From NCBI GenBank assembly GCA_900469475.1, contig UBXG01000010.1:1-64000 (forward strand): a DNA stretch of 64,000 nucleotides, written 5' to 3'. A model generated the notes under the pieces. It was not told where the DNA came from, made no database searches, and was given only the letters and a program-made list of their open reading frames with translations. The position numbers and the translations under genes were made by a program. How positions within the stretch are numbered: position 1 is the first letter of the stretch; every line of letters starts with the position of its first letter. Source of the stretch: Hyphomicrobiales bacterium. GTDB lineage: Bacteria; Pseudomonadota; Alphaproteobacteria; Rhizobiales; Rhizobiaceae. This document shows positions 52,962 to 62,015 of the stretch, one piece after another.

Positions 52962-53222
52962 ATGCGCTTCTTTGTAGCGACGCTTTTGGCCACGGCAAGC
53001 CTGCTTGCTCCTGTCGCTGGTTTTGCTGAGAGCGCGGATGTCGAGGCCGTCATCAAGAAGGTCGATGCGAAGAACTTCAATATCACGCTGGACGATGGCA
53101 AGAGCTATCAGGTGCCGGAGGATTTCGATTTCAGCGGCCTGCAGGCCGGTGTGAAGGTCGTGGTCTTCTATACGGAAGTCGACGGCAAGCGCGTCGTCAA
53201 CGATCTCGATATCGTCCAATAA
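52962..53222 (+). CDS. DUF1344 family small exported protein
   Basis: An 86-residue protein with a signal peptide (MRFFVATLLATASLLAPVAG, ending GFA). The short mature beta-domain SADVEAVIKKVDAKNFNITL, DDGKSYQVPEDFDF and VKVVVFYTEVDGKRVVNDL matches DUF1344, a small periplasmic OB-like family common in rhizobia with no known function. ATG 52962 is preferred to GTG 52953 because gaaggg is eight bases upstream of it. Confidence 0.87.
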   Translation: MRFFVATLLATASLLAPVAGFAESADVEAVIKKVDAKNFNITLDDGKSYQVPEDFDFSGLQAGVKVVVFYTEVDGKRVVNDLDIVQ

Positions 53223-53332
53223 ATCCCGGCTTGGCCAGGCACTCACCCGGCGCGGGTGAAATCCAGAGTTTTCGATCGATCGATTTTAAGCGTTCTCCGA
53301 AATAACGGTCCCGGGCCTAATCCCAAACCGCG

Positions 53333-53929
53333 TTACATCCAGCCGATAATCTTCATTTCCGGATCGACTTTCAGGATCTGGTCCTGATGGATGGGGATTT
53401 CGGCTGCCTCTTCCTTTTCGACATCCCCGATCAGGCGAAACAGCGTGCGTATGACGCCGCCATGCGTGACGCAGACCGTCGGGCGGTCGATGGACGTCAG
53501 CCAGGCGCCAACGCGCCAGGAGAGGATTTCGTAGCTTTCGGCATCATCGCCGGGCGGGATGAAATCCCATTTGTTGGCCTTGCGCTCGGCAAGACGGTCA
53601 GGCTGGGTCGCCTTCAATTCCTTGAGAGTAAAGCCTTCCCAGGCCCCGAAGGACACTTCGACCAACCTGTCGTCAGTGCTATAGTCCTTGGGCGGCAGCC
53701 CCATGGCCTGCCGAACAATTTCCATGGTTTCTCGGGTGCGCCGCAACGGACTTGCGACGAAATCGAAGGGGATGTTTTCGAAGGCAAGGATTTCCGCAAG
53801 ATCGACGCCGTTTTGCCGCGCCTGTTCGCGGCCGATGGCGTTCAGATCGATATCCTTCTGCCCCTGCAGCCGGCGCTCGGCATTCCAGTCGGTCTGACCG
53901 TGGCGTATCACATAGAGGATGGGCGACAC
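53333..53929 (-). CDS. histidine phosphatase family protein
   Basis: A 198-residue phosphoglycerate-mutase-like phosphatase. Catalytic residues are present: VIRHGQTDWNAERRLQG (about 7-23; the His is the phospho-acceptor), SPLRRTRETM (about 60), Glu in FGAWEGFTLKEL and the second His in CVTHGGVIRTLFRL (about 153-166). The start is GTG 53929 (VSPILYVIRHGQ), 17 bp after the fabI stop. Physiological substrate unknown; it may be a phosphosugar or cofactor phosphatase. Confidence 0.92.
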   Translation of the reverse strand: MSPILYVIRHGQTDWNAERRLQGQKDIDLNAIGREQARQNGVDLAEILAFENIPFDFVASPLRRTRETMEIVRQAMGLPPKDYSTDDRLVEVSFGAWEGFTLKELKATQPDRLAERKANKWDFIPPGDDAESYEILSWRVGAWLTSIDRPTVCVTHGGVIRTLFRLIGDVEKEEAAEIPIHQDQILKVDPEMKIIGWM

Positions 53930-53946
53930 GGTCAGATTCCTGTTAG

Positions 53947-54765
53947 TCAGTCCTTCGCGACGGAAATGTCGGGCGCGTCCACGGCCTTCATACCGACCGT
54001 GTGATAGCCGGAATCGACGTGGTGGATTTCGCCGGTCACGGCCGTCGACAGATCCGACAGCAGGTAGAGGGCGGAATTGCCGACTTCGTCGATCGTGACA
54101 GTCCGCTTCAGCGGCGCGTTGTACTCGTTCCACTTCAGGATGTAGCGGAAGTCGCCGATGCCGGACGCTGCGAGCGTCTTGATCGGGCCTGCCGAGATCG
54201 CGTTGACGCGGATGCCGCGGCTGCCGAGATCGACTGCGAGGTAGCGTACGCTTGCTTCGAGAGCGGCCTTGGCGACGCCCATGACGTTGTAATGCGGCAT
54301 GACCTTCTCCGCACCGTAATAGGTGAGGGTAATCATGGAGCCACCGTCATTCATGATTCGCTCGGCGCGCTGTGCAACCGCCGTGAAGGAATAGACGGAG
54401 ATGTCCATCGTCTTCGTGAAATTGTCACGGCTGGTATCGAGATAACGGCCGGTCAGCTCGTCCTTGTCGGAAAACGCAATGGCATGCACGACGAAATCGA
54501 TCTTGCCCCATTTCGCCTCGAGCGTGTCCATGACGGCATCGATCGTTGCCGGCTCGGTCACGTCGCAATGGCCGGCCATGAAGGCGCCGAGTTCCTGAGC
54601 GAGCGGCTCGACGCGCTTCTTCAGGGCATCGCCCTGCCATGTCAATGCGATTTCGGCTCCGGCATCCGAGCAGGCCTTGGCAATACCCCACGCTATCGAA
54701 CGGTTGTTTGCTACGCCGAGGATGACGCCGCGTTTGCCTGCCATGAGGCCAGTGGCTTGAGCCAT
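53947..54765 (-). CDS. fabI: enoyl-[acyl-carrier-protein] reductase (NADH)
   Basis: The final reduction of each type II fatty acid synthesis cycle. The protein is 272 residues, an SDR of the FabI type: GVANNRSIAWGIAKACSDAG (cofactor motif, about 17-36), VHAIAFSDKDELTGRYLDTS, and the catalytic Tyr-x6-Lys in TYYGAEKVMPHYNVMGVAKAALE (Y about 158, K about 165). It is triclosan-sensitive type by family. Rhizobia usually carry more than one FabI; this copy is clustered with the phosphatase and the J-domain gene. Confidence 0.94.
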   Translation of the reverse strand: MAQATGLMAGKRGVILGVANNRSIAWGIAKACSDAGAEIALTWQGDALKKRVEPLAQELGAFMAGHCDVTEPATIDAVMDTLEAKWGKIDFVVHAIAFSDKDELTGRYLDTSRDNFTKTMDISVYSFTAVAQRAERIMNDGGSMITLTYYGAEKVMPHYNVMGVAKAALEASVRYLAVDLGSRGIRVNAISAGPIKTLAASGIGDFRYILKWNEYNAPLKRTVTIDEVGNSALYLLSDLSTAVTGEIHHVDSGYHTVGMKAVDAPDISVAKD

Positions 54766-54886
54766 ATTATGCTCCCTTGAACTTTAGATGAACCTGCCTA
54801 TGGCATAGGCCGACCCCCGGTTCAAGCATCGTAAAGATCATCAACTGTTAGGGATCGTAACAAAGGGTGCTGTTGTCACCAAAATT

Positions 54887-56050
54887 TCACAGGAAAAGAC
54901 CTTCGCGCATACTCCGCATGAGATCCGTGACCTTGTCGTCGGGTTTTTCCCAGAGCATCAGCCGCAATTCGACAATGAGATCGCCTTTTGCGCCATTGCC
55001 GTTGGGCAATCCCTCACCGGAAATGCGAATGATCTGATCCGAACCGGACCATGCCGGCACCGTGATCCTGACCAGCCCGTTCAATCCCTCGACGGTTGTC
55101 TCGCAGCCAAGGACCGCATTTTCGATGCTGACAGGCAATATGGTGCGCACATCGCTGCCTTCGAGCGTGAAGCGCCCGTCGGTCGACAGATGCACAGTGA
55201 CGGCGACATCGCCGCGCAGCATGCCCTGCAGTTTCAGCCCCTGGCCCTTGAGGTGCAGCACCTGACCGTTGGAGATATCCGTCGTTGCCTGAAAGCGCGC
55301 CTCGCGGCCATCGGGCAGCGGCACGATGATCCAACGGCTCTTCAGCATGTCGTCGAGCGTCACCGTGGCTTCGGCAGCGACCTCCGGGGTTTTTTCCGGT
55401 GGCTTTTCGGGCACATTGCCGCCCGTGATGCGCCGCACCAGAGAGCCGAGGATGCCGAAGGCCGAGCGCGAGCCGGCCGACGCGGAGACCGCTGCGTACT
55501 GCTCTTCTTCCATCTGCAGCTCTTCCGATGCTGCGGTAGTGGGCTGTTCCCGCGGCTTTTCCGCCTGTTGTGCGCCGACATCAGCCGTGGCTTGTGCCTG
55601 CTGCGCCTGGCCGGTCTTCACTCCGAAAATACGCTCGACCATATCTTCCGGCGATTCGGCGGCATTACCATGTTGGCCGGATGCCGCCGAGGCTGCTGCC
55701 TTGCGGGCATTGGCCCGGGCGAGCTCTTCCATGATCTTGTCGGCATTGGCACGCGCAGCCTTGGCTCGTTCGGCGGCCTCCCGTGCCGCCTGCCGCTGCT
55801 GTATGATCGTCTGTTCCTGGCTCTGGCCCTTCGCCTCGGCCATACGCGCGATCTGATCGTAGCGGCTGCGCTTCTGGGGATCCTTCAACGTCTCGTAAGC
55901 ACGGCCGATTTCGGCAAATCGCTCCGAAGCCGTCGGATCGCCAGGATTGTGATCGGGATGAGCAGTCTTTGCCAGATTGCGCCAGGCGGATTTGATTTCG
56001 TCCGCCCCCGCATCCTTCCTAACGCCCAGCACCTTATACGGATCCCGCAT
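54887..56050 (-). CDS. J-domain co-chaperone without zinc finger
   Basis: A DnaJ-type co-chaperone of 387 residues that stimulates DnaK. The J domain (about 1-65) has MRDPYKVLGVRKDAGADEI and the required HPD in AKTAHPDHNPGD. A long Glu/Ala/Gln-rich coiled segment (about 70-215) replaces the G/F and CxxCxGxG zinc-finger regions of DnaJ. A DnaJ C-terminal substrate domain follows (about 235-370: VTVHLSTDGRFTLEGSDVRTILPVS, GLNGLVRITVP). The layout is CbpA/DjlA-like but not identical to CbpA. ATG 56050 is chosen over the longer frame because the J domain starts there. Confidence 0.88.
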   Translation of the reverse strand: MRDPYKVLGVRKDAGADEIKSAWRNLAKTAHPDHNPGDPTASERFAEIGRAYETLKDPQKRSRYDQIARMAEAKGQSQEQTIIQQRQAAREAAERAKAARANADKIMEELARANARKAAASAASGQHGNAAESPEDMVERIFGVKTGQAQQAQATADVGAQQAEKPREQPTTAASEELQMEEEQYAAVSASAGSRSAFGILGSLVRRITGGNVPEKPPEKTPEVAAEATVTLDDMLKSRWIIVPLPDGREARFQATTDISNGQVLHLKGQGLKLQGMLRGDVAVTVHLSTDGRFTLEGSDVRTILPVSIENAVLGCETTVEGLNGLVRITVPAWSGSDQIIRISGEGLPNGNGAKGDLIVELRLMLWEKPDDKVTDLMRSMREGLFL

Positions 56051-56363
56051 CTTTCCCGCCATCATTCGTGGGTGTGCCCAGCCCCATCGCAGCACCCCAA
56101 GCAAAGAACCAATTGATAGCGCTTCGCCGTCCTGCTTCCTGTCATGGGAGGCAAGGGTGATGCGCCGATGAGCCGATCCTGCGGGAAGAGTTGCTAATCA
56201 GGCGTTACGGCGAAGAGGGGCAGCAGATCCCCATTTCGGGGCATGGTTAGCCAATCGCTAACAAGCGGTGCCAAAATCGCAGTCGGACGGAGAGCGTAGA
56301 TGTCAACATCACGCGTGCGGAAGCACAAATGTTTTGGAGGCGATGGAAACAGGAGAAAGGCGA
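56051..56363. other. intergenic region with no recognised gene
   Basis: About 313 bp between the J-domain gene start and the end of the RT0821-like lipoprotein gene, both on the minus strand. It holds the J-domain promoter. Open frames here show no protein-like features, and I see no clear terminator. Confidence 0.5.
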
Positions 56364-56822
56364 TCAGCCCGCCTGCTGAAAGCTCAGCAACTGCCATTCG
56401 CCGAGGCCGACAAGGCAAGTCCTGCCAGAGAAGTTGGCAACGCCCTGATAGGAATGCCGGCTCGTGCGGAATTGGCGGCAGACCACGCCGGATGCATTGC
56501 TTTCGACAATCGTGTCGATGACGCCGGCGCTGCCGGTCGAGGTGTTTGCCCAGGGTATGGGCTGTCCGTTGAGCTTATTGAGATCCGCCGAGGTGACGGC
56601 ATTGCGCACTGTGGTCTCGTCGGAGATGCTGTCCGCTGTCACCGGTGCCGTCGGCACAGTGCCCGTCGATACGCTGCGATCCACTTTGGCCGAGCTCAGG
56701 TAGTCCATGCCGCCGCCGACGCAGCCGCCAAGGGTGAAAAGGGAGATGAGGGCGACAGCCATCGTCACGCCTTTTGCAAGCTTGCGCTTTGTATGAACGA
56801 TCGACTTTGCTATGACTTCCAC
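56364..56822 (-). CDS. RT0821/Lpp0805 family surface lipoprotein
   Basis: A 152-residue protein with a basic n-region (HTKRKLAKG), a hydrophobic segment (VTMAVALISLFTLGG) and a lipobox LGGC (Cys about 34). The mature part is Ser/Thr/Asp-rich (DRSVSTGTVPTAPVTADSISDETTV). It ends in the family signature CRQFRTSRHSYQGVANFSGRTCLVGLGEWQLLSFQ. The family is of unknown function and described as surface-exposed. The start is GTG 56822; ATG 56762 would remove the charged n-region. It is divergent from pdxH. Confidence 0.85.
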   Translation of the reverse strand: MEVIAKSIVHTKRKLAKGVTMAVALISLFTLGGCVGGGMDYLSSAKVDRSVSTGTVPTAPVTADSISDETTVRNAVTSADLNKLNGQPIPWANTSTGSAGVIDTIVESNASGVVCRQFRTSRHSYQGVANFSGRTCLVGLGEWQLLSFQQAG

Positions 56823-56886
56823 CCGAACTTCTTGGCCAGCCAGAGGGGCCGGCGGTTATTAGGAATTGCGGAGCTTTTGAATTAAT

Positions 56887-57507
56887 ATGTCGGAAAACGA
56901 GTTAACAAGCGGTGACTTCACCGAGCAGAATGAACCTTTCAGTCTCTTTGCGTCCTGGCTGCGTGAGGCGGAGACCACCGAACCGAACGATCCGAATGCG
57001 GTAGCGCTGGCAACGGTGGATAAGGATGGTTTGCCAAATGTCCGCATGGTTCTTCTGAAAGGTTTCGATAGCGACGGATTCGTATTCTATACAAATTTCG
57101 AGAGCCAGAAAGGCCAAGAAATTCTTTCCCAGAAGAAAGCCGCCATGTGTTTCCACTGGAAGTCGCTGCGTCGCCAGGTGCGTTTGCGTGGCCTGGTTGA
57201 AGTGGTGAGCGATAAGGAAGCCGACGAGTATTATAAGACAAGGCCTCGCGGCAGCCGCATCGGGGCATGGGCGTCAAAGCAGTCGCGCCCTCTGGAAGGC
57301 CGCTTCGCGCTGGAAAAGGCCGTCGCCGAATATACCGCCCGTTACGCGATCGGCGATATTCCGCGCCCGCCCTACTGGTCCGGCTTCCGCATCCGGCCGC
57401 TGTCGATCGAATTTTGGCACGATCGCCAGTTCCGACTGCATGATCGTATCGAATTTCGTCGCGATATGCCTGAAGGCGCCTGGCAAAAGGTGCGGATGTA
57501 TCCGTAA
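56887..57507 (+). CDS. pdxH: pyridoxamine 5'-phosphate oxidase
   Basis: FMN-dependent oxidation of pyridoxine or pyridoxamine 5'-phosphate to pyridoxal 5'-phosphate, the last step of vitamin B6 synthesis and salvage. The protein is 206 residues. It carries [51 protein letters not shown] (FMN and PLP contacts), [20 protein letters not shown] and [13 protein letters not shown], ending RMYP (the usual RL.P-type end). Confidence 0.96.
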   Translation: MSENELTSGDFTEQNEPFSLFASWLREAETTEPNDPNAVALATVDKDGLPNVRMVLLKGFDSDGFVFYTNFESQKGQEILSQKKAAMCFHWKSLRRQVRLRGLVEVVSDKEADEYYKTRPRGSRIGAWASKQSRPLEGRFALEKAVAEYTARYAIGDIPRPPYWSGFRIRPLSIEFWHDRQFRLHDRIEFRRDMPEGAWQKVRMYP

Positions 57508-57510
57508 ACC

Positions 57511-58569
57511 TTATGCCGTTTCCCGGCGCCCCATCAGCCGCATGGGGATGCCGGATGCAAGCGCCGACGCATAGCGAGGCTTCTGATAATGGCCGTTCAG
57601 CGATAGCCGCGGCAGCAGCAGCGGTGCATTGCCGTTTGTCGTCGTGATCGTGCCGGGGCGCGTGGTGACGCCGACGGAAAAGCCGAGCTCTGCCGCAAGC
57701 CGGCCCTCGCGCGGCGAGGCGGCTTCGTTCGTGCCATAGGGGTAGGCGATTGTGGTGGGCCGCTTTCCGGTGATGTCGGCGACATAATCGGCCGAGAGTG
57801 CTATTTCCGCGGCCGCCTCCGCCTCGGGGAGCCTTGCCAACGCTCGATGGCTCACCGTATGAGCGCCGAGCGAGGCAAGGGGATGGCGTGCGAGCCGCCG
57901 CAATTCGTTCCTGTCCATGATCGATGCGCGGACGATGTCGAGTGGTTCCAGGCCATGACGCCGGGCAAGCTCATCGATCCGGCCGACAGCTTCGCTTTCT
58001 TCGTCGCTGTGGACGAAAGCGGCGAAGCGGGCGAATGCGGCATGCTTCTGGCTGTCCTTGCCGAGTGGCAGAAACTCGTCTCCCGACCCGAAATCGAATG
58101 TCACCCGATCCAGCCGGCCAAGCAGCTCGGCTAGCGTCTCCCACCATATGCTATGGATCCGCTCCGAAAGCCCCTGGGCGACGAAGACGGTGAAGGGCAC
58201 ATTGTGGCGCGCAAAGATCGGCAGGGCATAATCGAGATTGTCCCGGTTGCCGTCATCGAGCGTGAAGGCGACGAAGGGTGGTCTGCCGGAAGCCTCTTTT
58301 GCCCGTGACGGAAGAGCGTCGAGTGCGATGAACTCGTAACCGTCTTGTTTCAACCGTGCGATCGCCTGATCGAGAAAGTCGGGCGAGACCTCCAGATGCG
58401 CATTGGGCGCAAAACGGCGGGGGAGGGCAGGGCGGACGTGATGAAGGGTGAAGATAGTGCCGAGGCCGGCAACGTCGCGCATTAGCCCCGCACCCTTCAA
58501 GATTGCGGCGGCTTCCAGTCCGCTTGAGATCATCGTGCGCTTGAGGCGGACCTTGATGCCCTGTTCCAT
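57511..58569 (-). CDS. polysaccharide deacetylase family protein
   Basis: A 352-residue carbohydrate esterase family 4 (NodB-homology) protein. Metal-binding and catalytic motifs are seen: FTLDDGNRDN (about 107-116; Asp-Asp), SLGAHTVSHRALARL (about 238-252; His-x3-His) and IAYPYGTNEAASPREGRLAAELGF (about 273-296). It begins with an uncharacterised basic leader (MEQGIKVRLKRTM); no clear signal peptide. Substrate could be an exopolysaccharide or peptidoglycan sugar. It converges with pdxH, with 3 bp between stops. Confidence 0.9.
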   Translation of the reverse strand: MEQGIKVRLKRTMISSGLEAAAILKGAGLMRDVAGLGTIFTLHHVRPALPRRFAPNAHLEVSPDFLDQAIARLKQDGYEFIALDALPSRAKEASGRPPFVAFTLDDGNRDNLDYALPIFARHNVPFTVFVAQGLSERIHSIWWETLAELLGRLDRVTFDFGSGDEFLPLGKDSQKHAAFARFAAFVHSDEESEAVGRIDELARRHGLEPLDIVRASIMDRNELRRLARHPLASLGAHTVSHRALARLPEAEAAAEIALSADYVADITGKRPTTIAYPYGTNEAASPREGRLAAELGFSVGVTTRPGTITTTNGNAPLLLPRLSLNGHYQKPRYASALASGIPMRLMGRRETA

Positions 58570-58796
58570 GCGGCTCGACCCGGTTGACCAATGTCAACGC
58601 TGTAGCGCATCCCCGTTAATCCTTACTGAATCTTTGTCATAATTTCCAATGCGTTAATGCTTATTTTACCAGGAAAGGCAAAATTGAAGAACTATCGAGG
58701 CTGTTGCCTCAATATCGCACCGGTATCAGGCTTTTTGTCGCAAAATCGTACAGGGATTGATGCGGTGTGTTGGCATTCTTTCGGTTGGGGACAATT

Positions 58797-60104
58797 ATGA
58801 AACGACTTCTGATGGCTTTGTCTGCGGCCGTCTTGCTGCTGAGCGCTCCCGTAGCGAGCTTCGCTGGCAGCGCCTATTTCATCATGGATGCAAAGACCGG
58901 CAACGTGCTCGCATCCAGCAATGCGGATGACCTCAACCATCCGGCATCGCTTACCAAGATGATGACACTATACATGACCTTCGAAGCGATCCACCGCGGC
59001 AAGCTGAGCTGGAATACCCGGATCCCGGTTTCGCGCTTCGCCTCTGCCAAGCCGCCCACCAAGCTGGGCCTCAAGCCCGGCGGCACGGTGACCGTCCGCG
59101 AAGCCGTCGATGGCATGATCATCAAGTCTGCCAACGACGCCGCAACCGCCATGGCGGAAGCGCTCGGCGGCAGCGAAAGCGGCTTTGCGCGGATGATGAC
59201 GCAGAAGGCGCGCGAACTCGGCATGCGCCGCACCACCTTCCTGAATGCCTCGGGTCTTCCGAACATGCAGCAGTGGACGACGGCGCGAGATATGTCGACG
59301 CTCGCCGTCGCGCTCATCAACAACTATCCCCAGGAATACCGGCTCTTCTCGCAGACGAGCTTTAACTACCGCGGCCATTACGTGCGCGGCCATAACAACC
59401 TGATGTATCGCTATGAAGGCATGGATGGTATCAAGACCGGCTATACCAATGCCTCCGGCTTCAACCTCGTCAGCGCCGTGCGCCAGGGCAATCGCCGCGT
59501 GATCGGCGTCGTCATGGGCGGCGCCACCGCGCGTGGCCGCGATGCGATGATGGCGTCGCTGCTGGATCGTTATGTGCCCAGGGCAAGCCCCGTCGCGACA
59601 TCGCGTCTGATGGCGAGCGTCGGCGGTGGCAAGATGGCCAAGCAGGTTGAAGTGGCGTCTGCATCGGACGATGTTGCCGTGGATGTCGATACGCAGACCA
59701 CCGCAGCCACCCCACGCAAACGCGCGGAGGTCGTTCCGATGGCATTCGCTGCCGCCTCGAACGTCACCGTGCCGATGGATCGCCCGGCTGCGATGGACGA
59801 GATCCTCGTCGACAAAAAGCAGACGGCAACCGCCAGCAAGCCGGTGGTATCCGGAAGCTGGCAAGTGCAGATCGCGGCGACGCCGACCGCCCAGGCTGCC
59901 AAGGATATTCTCTCGGAAGCGAAGTCCAAGGCCGGCAATGCGCTCGCCAATGCCTCGCCCTATACCGAGGCCGTCGGCAAGGGTGCCAGCACGGTCTATC
60001 GCGCCCGCTTCACCGGCTTTGCAAGCCGCGACGATGCGAATTCCGCCTGCTCTGCTTTGAAGCGTAAGGACTTCGATTGCATGCTGCTGCCCAGCAAGGG
60101 CTGA
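58797..60104 (+). CDS. D-alanyl-D-alanine carboxypeptidase with SPOR domain
   Basis: A penicillin-binding protein of family S11 that trims the terminal D-Ala of peptidoglycan stem peptides in the periplasm. The 435-residue protein has a signal peptide (LLMALSAAVLLLSAPVASFA), the nucleophile motif PASLTKMM (about 47-53), SAN (about 105) and KTG in DGIKTGYTNASGF. A variable linker (about 270-355) precedes a C-terminal SPOR domain (VQIAATPTAQAAKDILSEAK to the end), which targets denuded septal glycan. ATG 58797 is the start of the signal peptide. Confidence 0.94.
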   Translation: MKRLLMALSAAVLLLSAPVASFAGSAYFIMDAKTGNVLASSNADDLNHPASLTKMMTLYMTFEAIHRGKLSWNTRIPVSRFASAKPPTKLGLKPGGTVTVREAVDGMIIKSANDAATAMAEALGGSESGFARMMTQKARELGMRRTTFLNASGLPNMQQWTTARDMSTLAVALINNYPQEYRLFSQTSFNYRGHYVRGHNNLMYRYEGMDGIKTGYTNASGFNLVSAVRQGNRRVIGVVMGGATARGRDAMMASLLDRYVPRASPVATSRLMASVGGGKMAKQVEVASASDDVAVDVDTQTTAATPRKRAEVVPMAFAAASNVTVPMDRPAAMDEILVDKKQTATASKPVVSGSWQVQIAATPTAQAAKDILSEAKSKAGNALANASPYTEAVGKGASTVYRARFTGFASRDDANSACSALKRKDFDCMLLPSKG

Positions 60105-60129
60105 GCATAATCTCGATTGGGATAACGGC

Positions 60130-60166
60130 GAGCCGGCGGAGCCATCTCCGCCGGCTCGACTTTTTT
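60130..60166 (+). terminator. strong rho-independent terminator of the carboxypeptidase gene
   Basis: A perfect 12-bp stem gagccggcggag/ctccgccggctc (60130-60141 with 60146-60157) with a 4-base loop is followed by gac and six T. Confidence 0.93.
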
Positions 60167-60212
60167 GCGGAAATCGTTCATTGATGTCTGGAACATAAAG
60201 GGAACGATCGCA

Positions 60213-60518
60213 ATGTTGAAAGATCTGATGGAGCAATTCGAAATGGCTTCGGCGCGCTATGCTGCCGATAACGGCATGGCGCGCGACGACGATTGGTTCG
60301 TGCTGAAACTCCAGGAGGAGATGGGCGAGCTGATCCAGATCTGGAACAAGGTCACCGGCCGTGGACGGCGCAAGGGCATGAGCGATGCGGAACTGGCAAC
60401 CGCACTTGCCGACGAAACGGCCGATGTGCTCGGCCACATTCTTTTATTCGCGCATCGCAACGGCCTGGATTTGACCGCTGCGGTGGAGCGCAAATGGCGT
60501 TTTCGTCCCGAGGCGTGA
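60213..60518 (+). CDS. MazG-like nucleotide pyrophosphohydrolase family protein
   Basis: A 101-residue all-alpha protein. The EExxE...ExxD-type metal pattern is visible in LQEEMGELIQIWNKVTG (about 31-47) and LADETADVLGHILLFA (about 67-82). Such small MazG-like enzymes hydrolyse non-canonical NTPs or regulate nucleotide pools; the substrate here is unknown. ATG 60213 is chosen because the helical domain starts at MLKDLMEQFEMASARY. It is convergent with tldD. Confidence 0.82.
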   Translation: MLKDLMEQFEMASARYAADNGMARDDDWFVLKLQEEMGELIQIWNKVTGRGRRKGMSDAELATALADETADVLGHILLFAHRNGLDLTAAVERKWRFRPEA

Positions 60519-60536
60519 TAAGCGCCTCAAGAACGA

Positions 60537-61952
60537 TTAGGTCTTAGTGCCGCCCACCGTGATCTGGTCCATCCTGAGATGCGGCTGACCGACGCCGACA
60601 GGAACCCATTGGCCGGCCTTGCCGCAATTGCCAATGCCGGTATCGAGCTTCATGTCGTTGCCGATCATCGAAACGCGCTTCATCGCATCCGGGCCGTTGC
60701 CGATCAGCATCGCGCCCTTGATCGGAGCGCCGACCTTGCCGTCCTCGATGAGATAGGCTTCCGTGCAGCCGAAGACGAACTTGCCTGAGGTGATATCCAC
60801 CTGGCCACCGCCGAAGGAAACGGCATAGATGCCCTTCTTCACCGAGGCGATGATTTCCTCCGGCGTCTTGTCGCCGCCGAGCATGTAGGTGTTGGTCATG
60901 CGCGGCATCGGCGTATGGGCATAGCCCTGGCGGCGGCCGTTGCCGGTCGCCTTCATGCCCATCAGCCGCGCATTCTGCCGGTCCTGCATGTAGCCGACCA
61001 GCTTGCCGTTTTCGATCAGCACGTTGTAGGCCGATGGCGTGCCTTCGTCGTCCACGGTGATCGAGCCCCGGCGGTTCTCGATCGTGCCGTCATCGACGAC
61101 GGTGACGCCGGGAGCGGCCACCATCTGGCCCAGCAGGCCGGCGAAGGCCGACGTCTTCTTGCGGTTGAAATCGCCTTCGAGCCCATGCCCGACGGCTTCG
61201 TGCAGCATGACGCCCGGCCAGCCGGAGCCGAGCACGACATCCATCGTACCGGCAGGCGCCTCGATCGCCTCCAGATTGACAAGCGCCTGACGCAGGGCCT
61301 CGTCGGCGCCGTGGTGCCAATTGTCCGCTGTGACAAAGTCGCCAAAGCCGATCCGGCCGCCTGTGCCGAAGGAGCCGGATTCCTGCCGGTCGCCGTCACC
61401 CACGATCACGGAGATATTGACACGCGTCATCGGCCTCACATCGCGAACGCGATGGCCATCGGCGCGCAGGATGTCGACCATCTGCCAGCTTGCGGCGATG
61501 GATGCCGTCACCTGGCGCACCTTGTCGTTCTTGTCGCGCAGATAGTTGTCGATCCGCTGCAGGAGCTTTGCTTTCTCCTCGAAACTCGGCGTGCCGATCG
61601 GGTTCTCGTCGCCATAGAGCACCTTGTTGGTGCGCTGGGGCGCGGCCGCGTAGGAGCCGGCATAGCCCGATGTCACCGCGCGCACCGCGTCGCCGGCGCG
61701 CTTCAATGCAGCCTCGGAAAGATCCCCCGCATGGGCATAGCCCACCGCTTCGCCGGCGACGGCACGAAGGCCGAAGCCCTGCTCGGTGTTGAAGCTGCCG
61801 CCCTTCATCCGGCCATTGTCGAATGTCAGCGATTCCGCCTGGACATGCTCGACGAAGAGTTCGCCGTCATCGGCGCCGGACAGCGCCTCGGCAACGATAC
61901 CGCGCAGCTTGGCTTCATCGGCATCAAAAAGTGTAAGGAGATCGGTATTCAT
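60537..61952 (-). CDS. tldD: metalloprotease TldD
   Basis: Zn-dependent protease subunit that acts with TldE/PmbA to process small peptides such as microcin precursors or CcdA. The protein is 471 residues. The Zn motif HEAVGHGLEGD (HExxxH, about 255-265) is intact, with other signatures FGTGGRIGFGDF, RRGSITVDDEGTP, GKFVFGCTEAYLIEDGK and the C-terminal GIGNCGKAGQ. It follows ialB on the same strand by 63 bp. The partner pmbA is not in the window. Confidence 0.95.
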   Translation of the reverse strand: MNTDLLTLFDADEAKLRGIVAEALSGADDGELFVEHVQAESLTFDNGRMKGGSFNTEQGFGLRAVAGEAVGYAHAGDLSEAALKRAGDAVRAVTSGYAGSYAAAPQRTNKVLYGDENPIGTPSFEEKAKLLQRIDNYLRDKNDKVRQVTASIAASWQMVDILRADGHRVRDVRPMTRVNISVIVGDGDRQESGSFGTGGRIGFGDFVTADNWHHGADEALRQALVNLEAIEAPAGTMDVVLGSGWPGVMLHEAVGHGLEGDFNRKKTSAFAGLLGQMVAAPGVTVVDDGTIENRRGSITVDDEGTPSAYNVLIENGKLVGYMQDRQNARLMGMKATGNGRRQGYAHTPMPRMTNTYMLGGDKTPEEIIASVKKGIYAVSFGGGQVDITSGKFVFGCTEAYLIEDGKVGAPIKGAMLIGNGPDAMKRVSMIGNDMKLDTGIGNCGKAGQWVPVGVGQPHLRMDQITVGGTKT

Positions 61953-62015
61953 GGATCAGGTGCTCCGTTCAGAGCCGATGTAGGCTTCGCACCGCGCAAG
62001 AGCAAGCCCATCCGG

